Part shown: piece after piece, positions 56,291 through 64,000 of the stretch
Position numbering within the stretch: position 1 is the first letter of the stretch
How the letters are laid out: every line of letters starts with the position of its first letter
DNA from: Gnetum montanum
Lineage: Eukaryota > Streptophyta > Gnetopsida > Gnetales > Gnetaceae
Direction of reading: 5' to 3'
Assembly: GCA_015680685.1 (NCBI GenBank)
Contig: MNCI01025588.1
Coordinates: forward strand, 19,836 to 83,835
Length of the DNA stretch: 64,000 nucleotides
Notes under the pieces: generated by a model
What the model was told of the DNA's origin: nothing
Databases searched by the model: none
What the model saw: only the letters and a program-made list of their open reading frames with translations
Made by a program: the position numbers and the translations under genes

Positions 56291-56821
56291 GTTCAGTTAT
56301 CTTTACGATTGTCTTCGAGGCTTCATAGAGGGATCAGTGTAAATTCTATGTTGGCATATCCTAGGATCTATCTCGATTAATTCGGGATATGACCAAGCAG
56401 AGGCTTTTGACCATTTGTTTACCATCTTTAGCAATCTTTCTTTTTATTGAGGAGCAAGCTTAGCATTAATGATTACCAGTTTTCCATTCTTGAGAAATGC
56501 ACACTCCATACCAGTGGGCAACGGTTTTAATTTTAGGGGCTCTTGCTTAAACTCATCAAGGATTTCCAACTTCCCCTAATTGATATTTTTGGTGTCAGTA
56601 CTTAGAAGTTAGCGATGGACTTGCTCTAATGCATCTATGCTATCAATATAGGCACAAGTCAAGATCTCAATTGGTTCCATGAATAAAGTTGAATTGCTCT
56701 CTTGGTCAGCTGTCAGCCACTAGGTGCCTTCCTGTCTTGTGACTGCTGCATACAAGCATCTTTGTATATCTGATACTTGTGCATACTGGTTGCATGTAGG
56801 CAATGTTAGGCATTGTACAAA

Positions 56822-57820
56822 CTAGGACTTCTGCACGCAGTTGCACCCTGTGTCACTGTATGTGATGCATGAAACTTGCTTCTTCTTGATCTTCCCACAT
56901 GCATTTTCTTTTAATATCTTTAGGGAAAGATCAAGTATTCCTATGTGTGCATCAATCGTACCTAGCCATACTCTTCCAATTATGATTCGAAAGTCCCCCT
57001 TACAGTTGTTAACTTGGATCATTAGGAAATAGGTTGGATATGACCACCCACAAACAATGGTGACAATGTCCTCCACTAGTCCCAATGGAATAGTGATGGA
57101 CTGGTCAGCCAACTCTAGATAGATGTTACTCTTCTTTAGTGGAGGCAAGTTCCAGGCTTTATACATTTCCTAGGAGATCAAATTAACACCAGAACCTGAA
57201 TCCAAAAGAGCTTTGTAAGGCTCATTTCTAGTGATTTGCAAACGAATAAGAGGGCTCCCAAGATTAGAGAGTTTCCTAGGAAGATGGCCAACTTTAATCC
57301 AATCAATGATAACATGGGTTAACATGACAGTATGTGTTGGGTGCAGTTTTTGCTTCAAAGGAAGCTCCAAAGATTCAAACGATGATGAGGCATTTGGATA
57401 ATTAGCCGCTTGTGGTTGTAAGGACTTGGTTGGACTATTGGTTCTAAAGAAAGGTCTCTTCTTTGATCGGTTGTCCAAAAAAATAGTAGGTTGAGGATTG
57501 ATAGCCCTTGTAGCGTTACATTACTATGGTTGGGCAGGAAGCTCACCTTGCATAGTTGGAGCAGGTGGTAATGGAGCTGAGGGTGGAAGAGATGCAGACA
57601 ACTGAGAAGGATAGTACGTATGTGGAGCATCACCCCGAGAAGAAGAAGTTCTATAGCACTTGAGGATCTGGTAGTGAGGCTGAAGAGCAGTGTAACTAGT
57701 AGAGTCACATGGAGAGATCAGTTGCTAAATGTAATACCTGTATGGGTTAGGTTGATGGTAAGGGTACTGTTGACATGGTAGTGGCATTCCCCATGATTGT
57801 GGGTGTTACCACTATTAATA
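56822..57820 (-). pseudogene. C2 linker and protease
   Basis: The linker is Pro/Ser/Gln-rich. The protease has YKALLDSGSGVNLIS (D-S-G intact) with a stop soon after (TAG near 57170), then LGLVEDIVTIVCGWSYPTYF and IIIGRVWLGTIDAHIGILDLSLKI. 56291-56821 is the decayed spacer between protease and RT. Confidence 0.8.
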
Positions 57821-59859
57821 TTATTCATTCAATTGTGATGGAGCTCTACTTGGATAATATGTTAAGGGTTGGTGGAATTGCCTTAGGTTACCTTGAGGAT
57901 AAGGTAACCTTCTATGTGTTTGTCGTCTGTTTAACCGTGGGTTTAGTGCATACACCCTAGACTCTTGTAGATGTGACACTACTAGGCAACATCCCTTAGG
58001 ATGGTCATATTGGCATATCTCACATCCACCATCATTTTTTGTGTTCGAATCCACAACCTCTTCAATGACGGGAACTTTGCCCGTACCCTTGTTACGTGCA
58101 TACTCAGCTTCTTTTTTTTTCCTTCTCTCTTGGTCACTACTTTGTTCTCTAGACTCCTCCACTATTTTTAGGACAGCTTGAAATTTGTCATCTAGGGAGT
58201 TTCACATTTTATCCACCTTTGCCCATACTTCCAATGCAAATTTTTGAATGGGCAAAGTCTTTCTATTCACCATCCTTTAAGTGGTGACTCTTCTTCATCT
58301 TCACAAAATCCAATTTCCTTCTTTTGAAGGGAAGGATCTCTATTGTACTCCTCCACACTTTCTTTTTTCCTCAAATCACCTTCCTCCTTGGCAACGTGCT
58401 CCAACAATCTTTGTGTTTCATGGGCTCTAAACTCTGATAGCCTTCCTTGGGCATAAGTTCCAAGGGTTCTTCGCTTTTTGTACCTAAGCCCATCTACAAG
58501 ATGGCATAGTTGTTCCTTTTGTAAGTAACCATGGCTCGGGCAACGTTGTAATAATGAATAATATTGGCCCATGGCAGCATCCAAGGGTTTGTGTCCTCCT
58601 TGTTTCCATCCTTAGATTTGCTTACGCAGGTTGGACACTCAAGAGTATAGTTGATACTTATCGTTAAATAGCTCCAACATGGTACTCCATCGATGAAAGG
58701 ACTCCAGTTCTAAGGACCGATACCAACTTTCCGCTTCCTTGATCAGTGTCTGTGGAAACAACTTTAGCTTTTGCCACTCATTTTCTATATTCTACAAGGC
58801 ACATGCGTTGTGGAATGCTTGTAGATGGTTTTGAGGATTAGCATTGTACCCCCCTTCAAATCATAGGATGTTGTTCATGTCTAGTTTTTTGATCCTACTA
58901 TCTTTCTGGTATCTTGTTGGAATCTTAATGGCCTCTGTTATATCTAACATACTTCGGGTGGCAAGTAGGGGTTCATCATGATCATGTTGTCTATGGCATC
59001 TATGATGCCTATGCTGATCCCTACTCTCCCTTCTTTCGTGATATGTCTCTTTGGAATGCCCTCATCCTCTTTCTCTACTATTTTGTTGGTGATTTCTATT
59101 TCTTTTACCATCGTCCTCATGGTCTTTCCCTTTGCAACTGCATTCAAATCTCAAAGGAGAGGGGGAAGAAGAAGATGGAGGTGAAGAGGAAGGAGGACTA
59201 GCACCATGACGATGCTTGTCACGTTCTCTTTGGTGGTCGTGGCCTCGATCATGGTTACGATTAGAAAGTTCATCATTGTCATGCGTTCGTGTTCCTTTTC
59301 TGGATCCTTTATGTCTGTTGGTACTAGAACCTAGGTTATGAATAGTTAAGTGAAGATTTTGATACACAACTCCTTGACCAAAGTTAACAAGAGGAACATT
59401 GTTTTGTGGAAAACCTCCTAAGACAGGTTCACCGCCTTTGTTTTCACTTAGGACATACGGGACATCCTGAGACCACTTCTCTTTCACGAATTTGTAATGT
59501 CTATCCTGTTGTAGATCTCTCTGCCATTATGCCTATGTGGGTTGATAATCTCTCGAATCTTACTCATGCACAATGTACTCTAATTATAAGTGTTGCATAC
59601 TAATTGATGTGAGAGCATGAAAAAGGATGCCCGAGATTGAGTGATCAAGAGGTAACACTATGTTACTTTCTATATCACGCCATCGCAGTTGTTCATCCTA
59701 GTCGAGGATAAAGGTAAAGTTTGGTATATACTCATTAGGATGAGCGTATACCATGTGAAACTATTGGGGCATTAGCGGATCATCATGTGCACCACGCCTC
59801 TGATTATTCATGGTGTCGAACCTAGTCAATGAAGCACTCTCATAAGAAGAAGGAGACAT
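57821..59859 (-). pseudogene. C2 Gag
   Basis: Starts MSPSSYESASLTRFDTMNNQRRGAHDD at 59859. Open piece 59487-59062 holds the Arg/His/Asp-rich linker (SNRNHDRGHDHQRERDKHRH) and a Ser/Pro run. The capsid-like region continues from about 58960 with FEGGYNANPQNHLQAFHNAC, WYRSLELESF and LELFNDKYQ, then DAAMGQYYSLLQRC and LVDGLRYKK. The zinc knuckle CEICQYDHPKGCC is at about 58028-57990. Internal TAG/TAA stops are mostly at Gln or Trp positions. Confidence 0.85.
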
Positions 59860-59976
59860 GATTGGTTATTTAGTATGTGATACCCTTTTCTGATGATTGT
59901 AGGATAGGTAACTTTAAGGGTTCATTCCAACAATGAAAAGATTTCCTAAGTTGTAATCAACACACAAATAACAAAA

Positions 59977-59994
59977 TCCTTGGCAATGGCGCCA
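59977..59994 (-). promoter_or_regulatory. Primer binding site of C2, tRNA-Asp-like
   Basis: Minus strand TGGCGCCATTGCCAAGGA, one base from the LTR. It is the best match here to the tRNA-Asp complement, with three G-to-A differences in 18. Confidence 0.8.
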
Positions 59995-59995
59995 A

Positions 59996-60847
59996 TGATG
60001 AGTGGCAAGGTACCCCTACACCTAACCATAAGAATACAAGCGTTCATGCGTGATCCAGTCTAACTCTAAGGATTAAGTGCTTATGCGCCTACATAGAACA
60101 AGGATGAGTTATGCAATTGTTATTTTCCCAAGCTTACTTGTAAGACACAATTGTATGGTTATGTAAACTCGAGGTATATGATTTTTATGTTTTTTATATT
60201 TTCTATCTTAGTCTCCTAAGTGTGTGCAATGAAAAGATTTAATTAATTAATGGGTTTTTTGTAACTCTAACATGAATCAAATCCTAACACCAACATTTGT
60301 TCCCACTCTCTAAACACATCATGAACCAGTGTAACACTACTGGGATTACCAAATGCTAATCATTACTAGGTTACCAAGTGTTTCACGTATGCTCGAAGTG
60401 GTCGTGCTAAGTGTGCTAATTCATTGATAATTGATAATTAATAATTCTATGGAAATAACATTCATTAACTCTTGAAAGCATCAAATGATAGTAAATAACA
60501 TTAAATGTAATAATTAAACTATTTTGAATGTTGCAAGGTTTATCAAAAAGTTTGTCTTTATTTCTGGACACAAGGTGTGCTCGGGTACATAATGCTCGAA
60601 TAAAGATTTGTTCACTTTATGACTCCTACTGCGGGCACTCAAAAATAATTCTAACTTTGGAATAGAAAAACTTTAAGAGTTTGGCTAAGGACTAGAGAAT
60701 TAATGCCCAAACCAAGTGCCCTTGTCTCTTATTTATAGGCAACAAGACAGGCTCCGATGTAGGAGATCCGATATCGCTTGGCCGATCTGATATCACGTAT
60801 CCAATATCAGGGGTCTGATATTGGGGATTCAATATTGTGACTCACCA
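59996..60847 (-). repeat. 5' LTR of C2
   Basis: 852 bp; plus-strand edges TGATGAGTGGCAAGG and GTGACTCACCA. Reversed TATA box at 60730-60737. Palindromic sites at 60770, 60789, 60803, 60817 and 60831 (steps 19, 14, 14, 14), mirroring the C1 3' LTR exactly. Positions 60574-60847 lie in the arm of the palindrome described at 61040. Confidence 0.9.
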
Positions 60848-60946
60848 GTTTTGTTTTGATTACAGTGGGAAGTGTAGACTGGAAGTGAGACTGTCATCAC
60901 CATGGAGGATGCAACAATATCACTTGCAGGAGATTGTTCCTGACTG

Positions 60947-61038
60947 ATGAGAGGCGAGGTACCCCTACACTCAACCATACGAATACGAGCGTTCATGCGC
61001 GATCCTGTCAAACTCCATGGACAGGCTAGTTGTGGTAT
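60947..61038 (-). repeat. LTR end fragment (reversed)
   Basis: TGATGAGAGGCGAGGTACCCCTACACTCAACC... resembles the U5 ends of family-I LTRs (compare 9508). It runs into an N at 61039. The ~100 bp before it (60848-60946) matches nothing else here. Probably one LTR with 61473-61624. Confidence 0.7.
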
Positions 61039-61039
61039 N

Positions 61040-61471
61040 GGATCGCGCATGAACGCTCGTATTCGTATGGTTGAGTGTAGGGGTACCTCGCCTCTCATCA
61101 GTCAGGAACAATCTCCTGCAAGTGATATTGTTGCATCCTCCATGGTGATGACAGTCTCACTTCCAGTCTACACTTCCCACTGTAATCAAAACAAAACTGG
61201 TGAGTCACAATATTGAATCCCCAATATCAGACCCCTGATATTGGATACGTGATATCAGATCGGCCAAGCGATATCGGATCTCCTACATCGGAGCCTGTCT
61301 TGTTGCCTATAAATAAGAGACAAGGGCACTTGGTTTGGGCATTAATTCTCTAGTCCTTAGCCAAACTCTTAAAGTTTTTCTATTCCAAAGTTAGAATTAT
61401 TTTTGAGTGCCCGCAGTAGGAGTCATAAAGTGAACAAATCTTTATTCGAGCATTATGTACCCGAGCACACC
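61040..61471. other. Exact 432-bp inverted copy between two Ns (likely artefact)
   Basis: The segment between the Ns at 61039 and 61472 is the exact reverse complement of 60574-61005, including C2 LTR, spacer and the LTR fragment, with no mismatch that I can find. Sister LTRs elsewhere in the window are diverged, so perfect identity across several unrelated pieces, ending exactly at Ns, points to a misplaced contig. Confidence 0.85.
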
Positions 61472-61472
61472 N

Positions 61473-61624
61473 GCTTCACTACGACTACTAGAAGGATACC
61501 TAGGTGTGGCGAAGGGCCACTTATTTATAGGTTAAAATAGACTCTGCGTAAACAGGGCCACGTCGACGCATGGAGGGCTGCATCGATGGGGCCGCGTTGA
61601 CGCGGCCGCGTATACGGGACCCCA
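61473..61624 (-). promoter_or_regulatory. LTR promoter remnant with CpG-rich palindromes
   Basis: On the minus strand a TATAAATAAGTGGCC box (61489-61505) lies downstream of palindromes GTATAC (61610), CGGCCG (61603), ATCGAT (61582) and GTCGAC (61562). Layout is as in the GATATC promoters, but motifs differ and the sequence keeps many CpGs. The start of the LTR is probably TGGGGTCCC at 61624. Confidence 0.55.
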
Positions 61625-61946
61625 TATATGCGACCTAGTAAATGCATTGACCATTTTAGCACTTCATCACTGACCATTGGATCTCTTCTACCTCTCCCTC
61701 ATTCTTCTGTTGCCAAGAGGGGTTGGATGTCCTTTAGATCTATTGGTGTTCCTTCCTATTGTCATGAACACTCAATGTTGTACACCATTGTAATATTGTA
61801 TGCTCGAGCACTTTTGTATTTGTTTGTTTCTTCTGTGTCACTTTGCATGTTAGTTAAATAAGTCTACACCCCCTATTATATTTTGTAAAGGACTTGTTCC
61901 TCTTCTTTTGTACTTGAGGACGAGTTTTCATTCAGTTGTGGGGGTA
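61625..61946 (+). other. 3' tract of element D with polypurine tract
   Basis: Ends TTGAGGACGAGTTTTCATTCAGTTGTGGGGGTA, corresponding to GGAACTTGAGGACGAG...CATGGGGGTA before the LTRs of I and C1. TGTGGGGGTA (61937-61946) is the polypurine tract. Confidence 0.75.
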
Positions 61947-62821
61947 TGATAAATCATGTTTTTCATCACTCCAATATTGGGGTGGCTGCAATATTGGGTA
62001 CATGATATTGGGTATGTGATATCACGACCCAAGATGCAATATCATACATTTGATATCACAGGGTTACTCCCGGGTCTATAAATAAGCACCCAAGCGCACA
62101 ATTAGGAGGAAGTTTGTTAGTAGTCAATAGCGAAACTCTTGCAGTTTGTCCATTTGAAAGTTAGAATATTTTCCAAGTGCCCGCAGCAGGAGGCCTAAGT
62201 GTGAATGGATCTTTATTCAAGCATTGATGTACTTGAGCACACCATTGTGTTGGCAATAAAGACGAGCTCTTTGATCCATTCCTTGCAACACTTGAGATTT
62301 TTTTCTTATGCCTTTATATTTCATGCAATTTACATTAATGTTATTTATGCAGTAATTAATTTTGATCAATTAAGCAAATTGTTAAATTACACAAGCATGA
62401 CTCCTTTGAGCATATGTGTGACCCTTGGTAGCTCAGAAACGATTAGCGTTTGACAGCCCAGTAGTGTTCGCATGAAGTTCAGGATGTGTCTAGAAAGTGG
62501 AAACGGTTACTTGTGTTAGGCTAGATTAGCCTGTAGTTTACTTAGCAATTAATTGCTCTTACTTTTAATCACTCTTACTTTTATTCTTGTTATAGGTGAG
62601 TAATTTCATAAAAACACAAAATAATAAAAATCATATGCCTGAGTCACACTTAACCATACAATTGCATCCCACAAGTGGGACTAGGAAGACAATGAATGAA
62701 CAACACATACACACTATTTAGCTCTAGTGTACTTAGTAACTAGTTTACAGAATTTGACCGGATTGCACGTGAATGCTTATGATTCGTATGGTTGGGCATA
62801 CGGGTACCTTGCCGCTCATCA
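61947..62821 (+). repeat. 3' LTR of element D
   Basis: 875 bp, TGATAAATCATG to GCCGCTCATCA. Palindromic sites at 61973, 61990, 62004, 62018, 62038 and 62052 (steps 17, 14, 14, 20, 14), TATAAATA near 62077. The spacing series differs from the 5' copy, which is 28 bp shorter overall. Confidence 0.9.
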
Positions 62822-62826
62822 CTAAG

Positions 62827-64000
62827 GATGCGAATCCTAAAAATAAAAAGTTTTTTGCCCAAGGAGACAATTTACTAAAAGGGAGCGATCCCTTGCTAGG
62901 ATCCCAGAAAACTAAAATTTTCTATTGTCTCTTTGATGACACCTTATGTTTAGGAGATAACTCATGGGGACAAAGGGAAATTTAATCTTGTATAACCTCC
63001 TCAACTTAACCTTGCATTGGAATCTATAGAACTGATCTTAGGCAACATCTTTGGGTACCAAATGCTATAAGCATGTGATTTTCTGAAACTTCAACACTTA
63101 ATCATCTTTAAAACATTGTCATCTTCAATAGAAATATTTCATTTTCTTAACCATTGCATTCCCTAAAAATACCAATTGTATTGAAATAATAACATAAAGG
63201 TATTTGTATCGTTGCCTTTAACTCATTGATAAGAAAATATTTTTGTATTTTTTCCATATTTTTCAAAAGTTTAACACAAAGACCATGTCCCTACACCCAA
63301 CTATACGAATCACAATTTGGTCGAATTCCGTGGACCTATAGTTCTCTAGTACACTAGTTCTCCTAGGAAGTGAAATGGGCGTTGAGAGGGTATGGGATTG
63401 AACCTAAAACTTGAACATCACAAGCCACACACTTTAATGAAGTGGACAATGCTTCACTAATTATAATGCTAATTATTATCTCTAGATAGTTGAGAAATTA
63501 ATAGTAACCAACTATGAATTTATTATGATTTGAAACATCTTGCAAAATATAATATGACTTTCAATTTCAATTTCAATTTCATAGTTACATGTTGTTTGGT
63601 TTCAAAAATTTGTAAACATTTGTATAGGGATTCATGAACCCAAGAAGATTGCACCTCAAATGGTAAAATCAAAAAGGAATAAAAAATACAAAAAAATCGT
63701 GAGCCCGACGTAAATCTGAATATTCTTTCAGGTAAATTGAATCTAAACAATTTTATAAGTATTTCGGTGGAATGTATAGTAACAACACCCCAAGGCATGG
63801 GGCGTCCTCAAAATATATTGCACTATCATCTACCAAGGTTGAGCATGGGTACCATTTAAATTAAATTACAAAGATCCTTAGCCAAGCCACCCTAAAACAT
63901 TTCTCATTCCAACATAGAAAAGAAACGTTCAAAAAATTGGGGAAACGTTCACTTTCCAATGTTCCCAAAAGTGGCCGTCACCAAGGACTAAGGCAAAAAG
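62827..64000. other. Right flank of element D; no gene
   Basis: AT-rich relic DNA; 62832-62890 resembles 36945-37010 on the other side of D. At about 63289-63350 a short reversed LTR-end fragment is visible (CCCTACACCCAACTATACGAATCAC, then GGTCGAATTCCGTGGAC). (CAATTT)n-like repeats near 63560-63580. Confidence 0.5.

Larger units (their letters stand above)
53335..60847 (-). mobile_element. Gypsy element C2 (Athila-like), reversed
   Basis: Minus-strand order from 60847: 5' LTR, primer site (59994-59977), Gag, protease, RT, RNase H and integrase, then a truncated 3' LTR (54123-53335). The integrase end, the post-integrase tract and the LTR's palindromic array are gone at the junction near 54124. 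The LTR sequence closely matches C1, so both belong to one family. The left flank is D integrase (ATTGT); the right flank GTTTT does not match, so no target duplication is visible. Confidence 0.85.
37030..62821 (+). mobile_element. Gypsy element D (Athila-like) with nested insertions
   Basis: LTRs at 37030-37876 and 61947-62821 are flanked by identical CTAAG at 37025-37029 and 62822-62826, so this 25.8-kb span began as one insertion. Own sequence runs from LTR and primer site through Gag, protease, RT and RNase H to integrase, which stops at 43298, resumes at 53198 and is cut again at 53335. The 3' tract 61625-61946 leads into the 3' LTR. Inside lie C1 (43299-53197), C2 (53335-60847), an LTR remnant (60947-61624) and an artefact palindrome. 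Much of the region between integrase and the 3' tract is missing. Confidence 0.85.

Noticed and set aside
60829-61216. Two almost identical 89-codon proteins on opposite strands
   Set aside because: Produced by the exact inverted duplication around the N at 61039; an artefact.

Overview
This window is plant nuclear DNA made almost entirely of decayed LTR retrotransposons. I see no intact host gene, no tRNA or rRNA gene and no CRISPR array. The evidence for a plant is Ty3/Gypsy polyproteins with plant-type motifs (an RT box reading FMDDFS, an integrase with D-x35-E spacing), a primer binding site resembling the complement of tRNA-Asp, a Ty1/Copia RT-RNase H relic, a hAT-type MITE and AT-rich relic sequence between elements. 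Heavy nesting and old, stop-riddled copies suggest a large genome. A gymnosperm is possible, but that is a guess. Five single N bases (217, 22948, 33074, 61039, 61472) mark unresolved joins, and at least two of them carry assembly duplications.

Layout. (1) 1-505: a reversed LTR end and a palindromic minisatellite; 600-1743: relic of a different Gypsy pol (protease and integrase C-terminus). (2) 1744-8719: AT-rich relic DNA with short tandem duplications. (3) 8725-20545: Gypsy element I (+), 5-bp target duplication GGTGG, carrying a nested reversed element (9508 to about 15714) with a coiled-coil third ORF and what looks like an internal promoter. (4) 22663-28588: a reversed element with 480-bp LTRs, target duplication CACTA, an initiator-Met-type primer site and no recognisable coding content. 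(5) about 29250-31010: Copia pol relic; 31574-32016: hAT MITE with an 8-bp target duplication; 32878-33708: solo LTR. (6) 37030-62821: Gypsy element D (+), target duplication CTAAG. Its integrase is split by element C1 (43299-53197, +), and it also contains element C2 (53335-60847, -), another LTR remnant and an assembly-artefact palindrome.

Elements I, C1, C2 and D share one plan: LTR of 780-875 bp, tRNA-Asp-like primer site, Gag with a His/Asp/Arg-rich linker and an unusual zinc knuckle, protease, RT, RNase H, integrase, an ORF-poor tract of about 1.9 kb where complete, a purine tract reading CATGGGGGTA or close to it, then LTR. I place them near the Athila lineage of Ty3/Gypsy. All are dead, but by different lesions.

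The most interesting signal is in the LTR promoters. Just upstream of the TATA box each LTR carries an array of short palindromes, mostly GATATC and its decay forms, repeatedly spaced exactly 14 bp apart. The same module appears inside the element nested in I, ahead of its third ORF. In two related LTR fragments a different palindromic array occupies the same position: CTCTAAT/ATTAGAG at 280-505, and GTCGAC/ATCGAT/CGGCCG at 61562-61615. This looks like a modular promoter array that is exchanged and changes length while the LTR body is kept.
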